DNA from: an uncultured Pirellulaceae bacterium
GTDB lineage: Bacteria; Planctomycetota; Planctomycetia; Pirellulales; Pirellulaceae
Direction: 5' to 3'
Assembly: GCA_937944405.1 (NCBI GenBank)
Contig: CALDYR010000062.1
Location: 16,003-80,002, forward strand
Length of the DNA stretch: 64,000 nucleotides
Under the pieces are notes generated by a model. That model had not been told where the DNA came from, searched no databases, and was given only the letters and a program-made list of their open reading frames with translations. The position numbers and the translations under genes are program-made. The first letter of the stretch is position 1, and each line of letters starts with the position of its first letter. Below are positions 31,660 through 41,837 of this stretch, in pieces.

Positions 31660-31881
31660 AAAGTTGATCTGCTACAAAAAAATAGTTTGGAGTGGAATTG
31701 TCTAGATTGGTATAGTTTGGGGTGGTGCGTCGTAGCGTGATTTAACGATGCAAACGATGATTCAGCAACGTTTCCACCGTGGCAAGGGCGAATCTTGGCC
31801 AAACGGAAACCAAAGCCGAACTCAAACCACCCCTAAGCAAAACCCGAACGCCGATCGACGACAATCCAATCGCGCTGAAGT

Positions 31882-33708
31882 CTACTTCTTCAGCGCCGCC
31901 TGCACCTCCGCCAACGACGTCACCCCCAGCAACACCAGCTGATAGGCACCGGATTTCAATGACACCTTCGCCTTGGACTGGATTGCGGCTTTGTCAATCG
32001 CGGCCACATTTGGCGTTTCCTTAAGGGATGCTCGCACCGCGTCGTTCATCTTGATCATTTCAAAAATGCCAATCCGCCCGATATACCCCAACCCACGACA
32101 CGTTTCACAGGTTGGGAACTCGATAGGATTGCCTTTTTCGTCGACCCGCTGGTCCGGGGGCGGTAACCGCCACTGTTGGAAGATCGTTTTTTGCTTCTTG
32201 GGATCGCCCCCTAACTGCTGAATCGTTTTGGGCGGCACTGGCGCTTCGGTTTTGCAATCGTCGCAAAGCCGTCTCACGAGCCTTTGATTGGTAACATATT
32301 TTGTCGCGGCCCGAAAATTTTCGCGATTCCCAGTCTTAGAATAAAGTCGCAACAACGCCTCGGCGGCAGAACCGGCGTTGACCTGCAACCACGCCGCCCG
32401 GCCATCGGCGACCACCTGCGTGCACAGCAGATCAAGCACTTCGCCGTTTGGAATCTCCGGCAGCGCTATCGCGTCGGGCTGCGTCAACAGCGCCGCCTTG
32501 AGCGCCGCTACCGCCCGATCGTCACCTTCGTATTCTTTGGGAATGATGTTTTCGATCGAGGTTTCCGTTTCATTGGAAGAAACCAATCCGATACAGTCTC
32601 GCGTAAGCCTATCGGCGGACATCAGCAACCCTTGCCAAGTCGACGATAATCCGTGTTTGGGCGGCGCCGACACGATCACAACGCCCGTCGAATTCAAACA
32701 TGCGATAAATTTGTCGGCCATACTGGGGAGCATTCCCAACTGTTTCAAATTCAGCAAATCTTTGGTGGCCCGCACGAATTCCACTCGCACTTTTTCACCG
32801 GTTTTCACGCCTTGGGAACGAACTTGAACTTCGGCTTTGCCCAGTTCCGATTTGAAATTGAACACCCCTTTTTGCTTCGCGCGACGCTCACTCGGATCCA
32901 GCCCCGCCAAATGCTTGAGACTCACCAGCAGCGCGTCACCGCTGGGCCGATCCATCGCCGCCATCGCGTGCCATGTTCCATCAACGAATAACTTGGGCAC
33001 CGCCTGGTTCTGTGTGTAGTCGATTTGAATAATGTCCGCGCGTTTGGATTTGCCGTCAAAAAGCATCTCCTTGAGCGGCACAAAACCGGAAGATTGCCGG
33101 GCGTTAATCAGCGCCTTTTTCTGCAACACATCAGTTTCCCCGGCCGGCGAAAAACTCAATTCAACGCCTTCATCCTGAGCCAACACTTCGGTCGCGGCGC
33201 CTCGGCTTCCCGATCTATCCCCAGAAACACGTTGCCGGAGTCCCTGGTTGACGCTCAATTGTTTCCGACGAACGACCGTATAACAAACCATTGGGACCAG
33301 TGCGGCCAACAAAAACAATGGGTAACCAACCCAGAAAATTGGTATCGAAATCGCCGCAAAGAATCCGACAACACCAACCCCCACATTCAGCAGGTTCCAA
33401 AATTGTGGAATGATCTCCGTTCCGTCAGCCAATTTCACCGCGTCTTGGTTGATCCAATCGGCATTACGGACCCAAAACACAAACGTAAAAACAACCAACG
33501 CCAGTTTCCACCATGCTAGATAAGCGTTACCGCCTTTCACCGCGGCCAAGGGGAACAAGGGGGCCAAACCATCGCTGAACGCGAATGCGGAACTGGCTGC
33601 CAGCGCGTCGGATGACATCAATAACGCCAGTAACACACCAACCGAACCAACAACCAGCGTACCGGTGGTTCTCAAATTGAACCGCAGGTAAAAAAATCGA
33701 CGATTCAT
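31882..33708 (-). CDS. GspE/PilB-like ATPase-fold protein with N-terminal TM region and degenerate Walker motifs
   Basis: TM segments, DYTQNQAVPKLFVDGTWH...LKHLAGLDPSERRAKQKG, VSAPPKHGLSSTWQG at the Walker A position, CDDCK...CETCRGLGYIGRIGIFEMIKM. Confidence 0.82.
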   Translation of the reverse strand: MNRRFFYLRFNLRTTGTLVVGSVGVLLALLMSSDALAASSAFAFSDGLAPLFPLAAVKGGNAYLAWWKLALVVFTFVFWVRNADWINQDAVKLADGTEIIPQFWNLLNVGVGVVGFFAAISIPIFWVGYPLFLLAALVPMVCYTVVRRKQLSVNQGLRQRVSGDRSGSRGAATEVLAQDEGVELSFSPAGETDVLQKKALINARQSSGFVPLKEMLFDGKSKRADIIQIDYTQNQAVPKLFVDGTWHAMAAMDRPSGDALLVSLKHLAGLDPSERRAKQKGVFNFKSELGKAEVQVRSQGVKTGEKVRVEFVRATKDLLNLKQLGMLPSMADKFIACLNSTGVVIVSAPPKHGLSSTWQGLLMSADRLTRDCIGLVSSNETETSIENIIPKEYEGDDRAVAALKAALLTQPDAIALPEIPNGEVLDLLCTQVVADGRAAWLQVNAGSAAEALLRLYSKTGNRENFRAATKYVTNQRLVRRLCDDCKTEAPVPPKTIQQLGGDPKKQKTIFQQWRLPPPDQRVDEKGNPIEFPTCETCRGLGYIGRIGIFEMIKMNDAVRASLKETPNVAAIDKAAIQSKAKVSLKSGAYQLVLLGVTSLAEVQAALKK

Positions 33709-34940
33709 TAAATGATTCCAGGACTTGAAACATTGATGCCTTTGAGACGCATTTTCAATTCGTCTTTGTTTGGAGCGACTGCGAAAGCCGTTGGACGATC
33801 GATCAATTCGTCATCGATCAGCCCTTTGAGACTCTTAGTGAAGTCTTGCATGCCTTCTTCTTCACCGATCCGAATTGCATCGGGCAGGTTGTGATCCTTT
33901 TCTTCCAAAATCAACTTTCGAACCGTAGGGTTGAAAGTCATAATTTCGCAGGTTGGAACACGCCCCACATTTGGTTTGATTGATTTCAACAACTTCTGCG
34001 CCACGATCGCCTTCATGTTCATGGCAATCGCGTTTCGAATCGCTCCGTGAAGCTCCTCAGGGAACAGATCCAAAATACGGCCAATCGTAGACGGAGCCGA
34101 CGACGCGTGAATCGTGCCAAAAACCAGATGCCCTGTTTCAGCGGCGTGGATGGCTGTCATGAAAGTCTCTTCGTCACGAAGTTCGCCGACCAGAATGATA
34201 TCAGGATCTTCACGCACCGCATGTTTCATCCCAACGCCAAAATCGACCACGTCGATTCCAATTTCGCGCTGATTGATCAAACATTTCTCATCAGTGAAAA
34301 CAAATTCGATCGGATCTTCTAATGTCAAAATGTGTTTGTAATAGGTCCGGTTAATATAATTCAGCATCGACGCGATCGTTGTCGATTTACCCGAACCGGT
34401 CACACCGGCCAATAGAATCATGCCCTGATCGAAATGGCATAACGTTTCGACCTTGGGAGGCAGATACAGTCCTTCGAAGTTTGGAATATGATTGTTCACA
34501 CGACGGGCAACCAACCCAATTTTCCCTAACTGCTGCAGCATGTTGACTCGGAAACGCCAGTCAGTGCCGTCGACGTCAACCACATACGCAAAGTCAGCAC
34601 CGCCTTCGTCGTCGAAGATTTTTCGGTTCCGGTCGTTCATCATCGGAAACAGTAACCGTGCCATTTCTTCCATCTCTATCGGTGGACGATTGAGCGGTTT
34701 TAGCGTTCCGTTGACGCGCACGATCGGTGGTTTACCGACCTTGAGATGAAGGTCACTGCCTTCCAGTTTCACCAAGGCGCGGAACAATTTATCGACGTCT
34801 TTTTCGAGTCGTTGTTCAGTGAACCGGGCCACCATTCGATCGACGGCCGCCTGCTGATTCGCTTCATGGTTATCAGCAACCGGTTGCTGGCCGTTGCCCT
34901 CGGGTTCGGATGGGGTTTCTTTTTTGGTTTTCGTTGACAT
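33708..34940 (-). CDS. pilT: PilT-type twitching motility ATPase
   Basis: GSDLHLKVGKPPIVRVNG, LLAGVTGSGKSTTIASMLNYIN, EDPDIILVGELRDEETFMTAIHAAETGHLVFGTIHASSA. Confidence 0.92.
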   Translation of the reverse strand: MSTKTKKETPSEPEGNGQQPVADNHEANQQAAVDRMVARFTEQRLEKDVDKLFRALVKLEGSDLHLKVGKPPIVRVNGTLKPLNRPPIEMEEMARLLFPMMNDRNRKIFDDEGGADFAYVVDVDGTDWRFRVNMLQQLGKIGLVARRVNNHIPNFEGLYLPPKVETLCHFDQGMILLAGVTGSGKSTTIASMLNYINRTYYKHILTLEDPIEFVFTDEKCLINQREIGIDVVDFGVGMKHAVREDPDIILVGELRDEETFMTAIHAAETGHLVFGTIHASSAPSTIGRILDLFPEELHGAIRNAIAMNMKAIVAQKLLKSIKPNVGRVPTCEIMTFNPTVRKLILEEKDHNLPDAIRIGEEEGMQDFTKSLKGLIDDELIDRPTAFAVAPNKDELKMRLKGINVSSPGII

Positions 34941-35455
34941 CGTATTTCAATCCTTTAGACCGCTGAAACGATTCCACAAAGCGAACTGGCGACGCAGCAG
35001 GGCGGCAAATAAATTAGCGGTGGGTTGCCCAAGAGCACAACGAACAAGCAATCACGAGCATGCCGTTCATTGCGCACTTACTTTAGATAGACCCCGCCAG
35101 AGGGTCAACCAAGCCGCCTTCGCTGTTGAAAGTTGTTTACAAAAAAATTCGTTCGCCTATTGTAGCAACAACTCTAAACGTTCGCCTTATGAATCTGCGC
35201 GGCGATTTATTTTCCTATGTTGCATTAAAACGACACTGTGGCATGATCACATCACCCCGTTACCAGCATGTTGCCAAAACTCAACATGACAACCATGACG
35301 ACTTCTCCTCAAAAAACAATTTCACCCGCTTTTTAGCGTTAGAAAAAGTAAACCAAGGCTCTCGTTCGAACCCTTGGCATATCTGGTGCTTTTTGAGGCT
35401 TGGTCGTCATCAGCGACGTGTTTACCACCCCATGGCATCCTCCCAATGCGACACT

Positions 35456-35905
35456 ATGCGAACACAACAAGTCAGCTTTGCGCTCTCTTGCGGATCCATT
35501 TCCAAGATCGCATTCGGGCTTTGCTTGGGGTTGTTGTGGACAGTTGTAATTATCGCCGTGGTTCAGGTCGCGGCGGTGATCGTCCTTCCGTGGTCCCCAT
35601 CGGTCCACGCGGAGAATACAACCTCCCTTTCTGCGGAAACCGAAAATCTGCGGTACACGACCTTAGGCTGGCAAGATCCCGCCAATTGGATGGCTCGACC
35701 CCAACAGGGAAGTCGATTGAATTTGGGATCTGTTAGCCCGCTGATCTGGGCCGCCATGTTGGTGCTCGCGGTCGGTATCGCCGTTATGTGGCTTTCCAAC
35801 GACGACGAAGTCGAACGAATCTTCCATGACCGATTAGAAAAAGCTGAACTGATCGCGCAATGGAAGTCCCAACAACGATCCATCGAGCAAAACCAAAACC
35901 AATGA
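35456..35905 (+). CDS. Hypothetical two-TM protein
   Basis: TM segments FGLCLGLLWTVVIIAVVQVAAVIVL and PLIWAAMLVLAVGIAVMWL; the start could be further upstream (ORF from 35126). Confidence 0.5.
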   Translation: MRTQQVSFALSCGSISKIAFGLCLGLLWTVVIIAVVQVAAVIVLPWSPSVHAENTTSLSAETENLRYTTLGWQDPANWMARPQQGSRLNLGSVSPLIWAAMLVLAVGIAVMWLSNDDEVERIFHDRLEKAELIAQWKSQQRSIEQNQNQ

Positions 35906-36102
35906 TCCCGTTGGTGAAAATCGGTTGGGCGACAAAAGAATCGCGGCCCTCAGTCATACCCCCTCAATGATAGCGATTCGAAAATCAGAAGACAGTTCGC
36001 CGCTACCAGCGCGGGTGGTTGATCGAAACATTCGGTCGAAGGAACCATGCCACCGGTTAAGTCCCAATGGTTGAGTCCCAATGGTTAGGTCGCAGGGACC
36101 GG

Positions 36103-37557
36103 CTAAACCAGTGCGCCGACCACTTTTCCATGCACATCGGTTAAACGGAAATCGCGCCCCGCATATCGATACGTTAATCGTTTGTGATCGAACCCCAACA
36201 GATGCAGAATCGTTGCGTGCAAGTCGTGGACATGCACCGGATTTTCTACTGCTTTGAAACCGAACGCATCGGTCTTGCCATAGACCTGTCCACCTTTGAC
36301 CCCTCCGCCGGCCATCCAAACGGTGAACCCATAATGATTGTGGTCCCTACCGTTAACCTTACCTTTATTGACACCTTCGGTAGGCATTTCAACCACCGGG
36401 GTGCGCCCAAATTCGCCCCCCCACAGCACCAACGTTTCCTCAAACAGCCCGCGTTGCTTCAAATCCGTCAGCAACGCGCCGATGGCTTGGTCACATTCTC
36501 CGGCCAACCTGCGGTGTTGCGTTTCAAGATCATCATGGTTGTCCCAAGGCTGTCGCTTACCGTGCCACACCTGCACGTAACGGACGCCACGTTCTACCAA
36601 TCGCCGCGCGATGAGAATCTGGCGCGCTTGGGGACCATCCCCATAAGCATCCTGAACGGCGATCGGTTCTTGTGAAGTATCAAACGCATCGGTGGCTTCC
36701 ATCTGCATCCGATAAGCCAACTCGAAAGACGCGATCCGGTCATCAAGGGCAGCATCGTCACGTCGTCGATTGCGGTGAATTCGATTCAGCTTCTGCAAAG
36801 CGTCGATCTGCTGACGCTGTTGTTGATCAGAAAGCCGACCGCTGCGAACGTGGCGAATCAATTTTTCGATTTCTTGGTGTTGGGTATCGATGTAAGTTCC
36901 TTGAAACACTCCCGGCAGAAAACCGGACTGCCAATTTTGAGCTTCCTTAACAGGATAACCGCCGGGGCACATCGCCACGAATCCGGGTAAGTTCTGATTC
37001 TCACTACCCATGCCATAGGTCACCCACGAACCCATGCTGGGTCTGACCAAACGCGACTGCCCACAGTTCATCAGCAACAGTGACGGTTCATGGTTGGGCG
37101 CATCGGCCTGCATCGAATTGATAATCGCGATGTCGTCGATATGTTGTGCGGTGTGTGCAAACAGTTCACTCACATAAGTTCCGTTTTCCCCGTACTGTTG
37201 GAATTTAAACGGCGAACCGAACGCGACGCCGGTCTTACGTTCGGTCGGGAAACTCAGCGGCAGCGCCTTGCCAGCCCACTTTTGCAGTTCCGGTTTATAA
37301 TCAAACGTGTCAACCTGCGAAGGTCCGCCATTCATGAACAGGTGGATCACGTGTTTCGCGGTGCCAGGAAAATGAGTCGTTTTAGGTGCCAATGCACTTC
37401 CATCAGCGCTACCGGTACCTTCGGTGTTGGCCAACAATCGCGCGTCGCCCAACACTCCCGCCAAACCCAACGCAGCCAAACCCGTCCCGCAACGCCGCAG
37501 CAGGCTTCGCCGATTAAACCCGAGCAATAGTGGCGATCGTTGTTCGTTGTTCATCAT
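36103..37557 (-). CDS. DUF1501 domain-containing (sulfatase-fold) protein
   Basis: Tat-like NRRSLLRRCGTGLAALGLAG, AKHVIHLFMNGGPSQVDTFDYKPEL, LVLWGGEFGRTPVVE, GRDHNHYGFTVWMAGGGVKGG. Confidence 0.93.
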   Translation of the reverse strand: MMNNEQRSPLLLGFNRRSLLRRCGTGLAALGLAGVLGDARLLANTEGTGSADGSALAPKTTHFPGTAKHVIHLFMNGGPSQVDTFDYKPELQKWAGKALPLSFPTERKTGVAFGSPFKFQQYGENGTYVSELFAHTAQHIDDIAIINSMQADAPNHEPSLLLMNCGQSRLVRPSMGSWVTYGMGSENQNLPGFVAMCPGGYPVKEAQNWQSGFLPGVFQGTYIDTQHQEIEKLIRHVRSGRLSDQQQRQQIDALQKLNRIHRNRRRDDAALDDRIASFELAYRMQMEATDAFDTSQEPIAVQDAYGDGPQARQILIARRLVERGVRYVQVWHGKRQPWDNHDDLETQHRRLAGECDQAIGALLTDLKQRGLFEETLVLWGGEFGRTPVVEMPTEGVNKGKVNGRDHNHYGFTVWMAGGGVKGGQVYGKTDAFGFKAVENPVHVHDLHATILHLLGFDHKRLTYRYAGRDFRLTDVHGKVVGALV

Positions 37558-37599
37558 CGCTTCGACGCTCCAAAGAGGGCACTTTTTGACGGCAGGACG

Positions 37600-40281
37600 T
37601 TAATCGATAAACCCAAACTCGTTCATCATCAGCATCAAATGGCCGGCGCGTTGACGCCCGTCGGAATCCGCTGACGTGATATAGCCAACCATCGCAGCGC
37701 GTTCTTGGGCCGTTGGATCGCGCGACAACGCCAACCGAAACAACCGGTCCACGAAATCGTGCTGGCTCAATTCGCCTCCTACTGCGGCGCGTTTGGCTAA
37801 CGCATCGCCCTGTTCGACCACCCACGGGCTGTTCATTAAAAATAAACTCTGTTGCGGTACGTCGGTGCGCGAGCGTTTTGGGGTGCTTTGATCGGGACTG
37901 GCGACATCAAATATCCGCAACTCAGCCGCGAGCTGCTGACGATCGATCAATCCGTAAAGGGTACGGCGTTGATCGTAGGGCGGTTCAAACTGTTTCACAC
38001 CCCGACCGCCAAGGGACAAATCCAAGCGTCCCGCCACCGACAACATCGCGTCACGCAGCGCCTCTATTTCCAACCGTCGCCGATTCATCCGCCACAGCCA
38101 CTTGTTTTCAACGTCGATCGTTCGACCGACTGCGGTTGACCGACTGGACTGCTGGTAGGCGGCAGTGAGCATGATTTTTCGGTGCAACGTTTTCAACGAC
38201 CAACCCGAATCCATAAAATCAGCTGCCATCCAATCGAGCAACTTTTGATGCGTTGGAGGTTCGCCTTGGATGCCAAAATCGCTGGGCGTGCCGACCAATG
38301 GATTGCCAAAGTGATGCATCCAAATTCGATTAACGATCACCCGCGCGGTCAACGGATTGTCTGGCCGCACAATATCGTTGGCCAACTCCAAGCGCCCCGC
38401 TCCTTGGGAATAGTTTTTCCGCCGGCCCTGGAAGAAGATCTGGGGGAAACGGCGCGGAACCGTTTCGCCTCGACGATCGACGTCGCCGCGTATCATAATG
38501 TAAGGCGGTTCGATTTTACTGCGATCTTTCACCACCATCGCGGCATCAAAACCGCGCGGGGAGGTCCCCAAATGTACCGTTACGGCGGCCTTTCGTTTCC
38601 GGATCGCGATCAAATCCGAACGCTTAATTAATACTCGAAACAGTCCAAACCGCCACTGTAGCGGCCCATCTGGGCCTAACAGCAACGACGCGGCCCCATG
38701 TAGCTGACTTGATGCAGGAAATACGGTTTCCCAAGGAAGACCAAAATTCTCTGGGCCTAGGTAACGGTCGGCGACCACTTTCAACGGCGCTGCGAATTGT
38801 CGAGCGATCACTTGACGGCGAGTGAATGATAATTCTTGCTCTAACGCCGCCAATGTTTTTGCGACCAACGCCTTGTCGGATTTACTTCGCCAATGTTTAG
38901 ACAGCGCGTCTGGAATTGAGCCACGATAGGCCTCGGTGGACAGATCTATCACGCCAGCAGAACGCAATCGGTCTTCTGGTTCGGCCAGCAGCGCGGCAAC
39001 GGCGTACTGATCGATGTGCTCCAGCGCATGCCTGCGTGTCGAATTCCGAGCATCTTCTTTTGCCGCAACAACCGCAGCCTTCAAAACGTTCAGTTCAGCG
39101 ATAAAATCTCCAGCCGACGATGGCGGTCGGCCGACGACGGGAAGTTTATCCGGGACGTCGCAATTATTGAATACGCCGTACAGAGCGTAATAGTCTTCGG
39201 TGGCAATGGCATCGAATTTATGGTCATGACACCGGGCACAACCTACCGTTAAACCCATCAAGCCACGTGTGACGACATCGATACGGTCGTCGACCACGTC
39301 AGGCCTCGCAAGGTACTTCCGACCCACCGTTAAAAATCCCAGTGCCGCCAACGCAGGGTCATGCGGATCATCAGTTAATTGATCGGCCGCCAATTGCTGA
39401 CGCACAAATTCGTTATACGGCAAATCAGCATTGAACGCTCGGACGACGTAATCACGATAGGTATACGCGAACGGGTAATCGCGCGAGTTGTCATCCAACG
39501 CGTAACCTGCGGTGTCGGCATACCTCGCCACATCCAACCAATGCCGAGCCCACCGTTGACCGTAATGCGGTGAATCCAATAGACGGTCAACCAGTTTCCC
39601 ATAAGCGTCTCGATCATGGTCGGCGACAAAGGATTGGACTTCCTCAAAGGTTGGCGGCAATCCGGTTAAATCAAACGTGGATCTTCGTATCAAAGTGGCT
39701 TTATCGGCCGGTGGCGAAAACGCGAGACCGTGCTGCTGAAGCTTTTCAAGTAAAAAAGCATCGATCGGCGTGGCCCCCATTACCCGGGCGGCGTCTGGAA
39801 CTTGAGGTCGAAGAATCGGTTGGAAGGACCAGTGGTTTTTCCGTTGCTGGGTCAAACGGTCCTCGAACGTTTGTTCAACGACCACCGATTCGTTTTCCGG
39901 CCAGGGCAGACCTTCGGATATCCAGCGCTTTAAATCCGCGATCTCGCGATCGGACAGTTTCCCATCAGGCGGCATATCGTAATCAGCTTCATGGCTGACC
40001 GCGGCGATCAATAGGCTGCCATCGGCATCGCCCGGAATTGCCGCAGGCCGCGCACTGGCCCCTCCACGAAGAAGATAATCTCGTGCATCGACCCGTAAAT
40101 CATTTTCTGATTTTTTTCCTCCGTGGCACGACTGGCAGCGGTTAGCCAGCAAAGGCCGAATCCGATTTTCAAAGAATTCAATCTGCTGCCGCGCGAATCC
40201 TTCTTGAGCCACACAGACTCCCGTGACGCCGGAACACACCAGCGCAATGGCGAGCAAACAGATTGATGAAAATCGGCACAT
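37600..40281 (-). CDS. PSD1-type planctomycete cytochrome C / DUF1549 / DUF1553 protein
   Basis: FFENRIRPLLANRCQSCHGGKKSENDLRVD, LIRRSTFDLTGLPPTFEEV, RYADTAGYALD, GCARCHDHKFDAI, ARVIVNRIWMHHFG, FLMNSPWV. Confidence 0.94.
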   Translation of the reverse strand: MCRFSSICLLAIALVCSGVTGVCVAQEGFARQQIEFFENRIRPLLANRCQSCHGGKKSENDLRVDARDYLLRGGASARPAAIPGDADGSLLIAAVSHEADYDMPPDGKLSDREIADLKRWISEGLPWPENESVVVEQTFEDRLTQQRKNHWSFQPILRPQVPDAARVMGATPIDAFLLEKLQQHGLAFSPPADKATLIRRSTFDLTGLPPTFEEVQSFVADHDRDAYGKLVDRLLDSPHYGQRWARHWLDVARYADTAGYALDDNSRDYPFAYTYRDYVVRAFNADLPYNEFVRQQLAADQLTDDPHDPALAALGFLTVGRKYLARPDVVDDRIDVVTRGLMGLTVGCARCHDHKFDAIATEDYYALYGVFNNCDVPDKLPVVGRPPSSAGDFIAELNVLKAAVVAAKEDARNSTRRHALEHIDQYAVAALLAEPEDRLRSAGVIDLSTEAYRGSIPDALSKHWRSKSDKALVAKTLAALEQELSFTRRQVIARQFAAPLKVVADRYLGPENFGLPWETVFPASSQLHGAASLLLGPDGPLQWRFGLFRVLIKRSDLIAIRKRKAAVTVHLGTSPRGFDAAMVVKDRSKIEPPYIMIRGDVDRRGETVPRRFPQIFFQGRRKNYSQGAGRLELANDIVRPDNPLTARVIVNRIWMHHFGNPLVGTPSDFGIQGEPPTHQKLLDWMAADFMDSGWSLKTLHRKIMLTAAYQQSSRSTAVGRTIDVENKWLWRMNRRRLEIEALRDAMLSVAGRLDLSLGGRGVKQFEPPYDQRRTLYGLIDRQQLAAELRIFDVASPDQSTPKRSRTDVPQQSLFLMNSPWVVEQGDALAKRAAVGGELSQHDFVDRLFRLALSRDPTAQERAAMVGYITSADSDGRQRAGHLMLMMNEFGFID

Positions 40282-40402
40282 GATAGTTTTTCCGAGGCCG
40301 GTCGAAACAACCCTGAAACTTTATTACCGAAAGACCGCCCGGGCCGAATAAATCAATTAGGCGGCTTACCCCCTGCCTGGTTGGCGTGGCGGAAAGGCAA
40401 AC

Positions 40403-41179
40403 TTAAACGGTCTCTCCTGGATACTCTTCGGCAGTCCAGCGTTTGACTAAGCTACCATTTTGTTCGTTCGGCTGTCTAAACTTCTGATACGAACGACGGT
40501 GCTGCATGGTTCTGGTTAAATCGGCATGATTATTGAGCATCAATCGGCTTTCGCCCATTTCCCACGGCACTACGTATGCCCCCGCTGCAACGTCGACATC
40601 TCGAAAGAAGCTGCGACACGATTCAGCGTCCATCTCCCGCCGAACCAATCGAGTAACTTGGCCTTGGAGTTTATCCCATTGCTCGACTGGAGGCCAACTT
40701 TCAGGATCGCCCGAAAAGCCATCGATCGCCGATACGATCTGGGGATCAACGCGCAGGTGGGCTGGCAAGCAATTCAATAGCGCTTTGATCACGTCCACAA
40801 AAGGCGCAATCGCAGTCGCCACATCACGGCGGATCGGTTGGTGCGGCAGCCGAATTTCCACCACCGCTGGTTTCACCGGACAACTGCATCCGTCATGATG
40901 ATAGTATTCGGCTTGGCTGAGTTTGCCGCCACTGGATTTTCCCCGCACTCGACGATAGGTGGCATCATTGGTATCGACGTTTTTACAAACGACCAAACCT
41001 GCGCGTTCAATCACTTGCAAAAATGCATCCTTGTTGTCACCGTTAAGCAACACATCGTGCAAGTAATCACCACTGCCTTGGATAACGATGCCAAAGGCGT
41101 GGGGGCGCGTCACCGCAAACTGATGATTGCCAAAACTCAATTTATCGACGTCCGGTGAAATCATGTTAGAAGGCGTCAC
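40403..41179 (-). CDS. Hypothetical protein, possibly TauD-like Fe(II)/2OG dioxygenase superfamily
   Basis: EYYHHDGCSCPVKPAVVEIRLP (HxD-like) and GESRLMLNNHADLTRTMQHRRSYQ. Confidence 0.45.
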   Translation of the reverse strand: MTPSNMISPDVDKLSFGNHQFAVTRPHAFGIVIQGSGDYLHDVLLNGDNKDAFLQVIERAGLVVCKNVDTNDATYRRVRGKSSGGKLSQAEYYHHDGCSCPVKPAVVEIRLPHQPIRRDVATAIAPFVDVIKALLNCLPAHLRVDPQIVSAIDGFSGDPESWPPVEQWDKLQGQVTRLVRREMDAESCRSFFRDVDVAAGAYVVPWEMGESRLMLNNHADLTRTMQHRRSYQKFRQPNEQNGSLVKRWTAEEYPGETV

Positions 41180-41222
41180 GTTTAAAAAAACTCCTATTTA
41201 AATTTTGGCGGCAAACGTTTTC

Positions 41223-41723
41223 ATGAATCGGTTCCACATTCGCACCGCCCACTGGCCACAAGACGCTGATGCGACCCGCGCCCTACGGCGACAAGTATTT
41301 GTCATCGAACAGGGAATCGATCCGGCGCTTGAATGGACCAACGATGACGATCAGTTTCGCTCGGTGCTGGCGTTGGATGTCGCCGGACATCCCATCGGAA
41401 CCGGGCGTATTAAGGTGGAAACCGGTACCGCCACCATCGGTCGCATGGCGGTGTTACATCCTAACCGCAGTCGTGGCGTTGGCGGTGCCATCTTAAGTCG
41501 GTTGATCGAAATCGGCAAAGCCGAAGGGGCCAACAAATTCGAGTTATCCGCTCAAGTGGCAGCAATTAACTTCTATCAAAGACATGGCTTTGAAGCTTTC
41601 GGGGACGTCTATTTAGATGCCGGCATTGAACATCGAAAGATGATCCGCACCGAAAAGAGGGGACAGGCAATACAACCATCGGCCCGGCCATCGGCCAATA
41701 GAAACAAAACAAAACAAGCGTGA
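41223..41723 (+). CDS. GNAT family N-acetyltransferase
   Basis: LRRQVFVIEQGIDPALEWTNDD, TATIGRMAVLHPNRSRGVGGAILSRLIEIGKAEG, AINFYQRHGFEAFGDVYLDAGIEHRKM. Confidence 0.9.
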   Translation: MNRFHIRTAHWPQDADATRALRRQVFVIEQGIDPALEWTNDDDQFRSVLALDVAGHPIGTGRIKVETGTATIGRMAVLHPNRSRGVGGAILSRLIEIGKAEGANKFELSAQVAAINFYQRHGFEAFGDVYLDAGIEHRKMIRTEKRGQAIQPSARPSANRNKTKQA

Positions 41724-41837
41724 GCAAAAACATGACACCCCAGCCTAAACTCCCTTCAATGGACCAACTTGGAATTCCGACCAATCCAGCGACAAGAACC
41801 AGTAGCCATTGACTTCCTGAGAGAACCAATAACAGGC

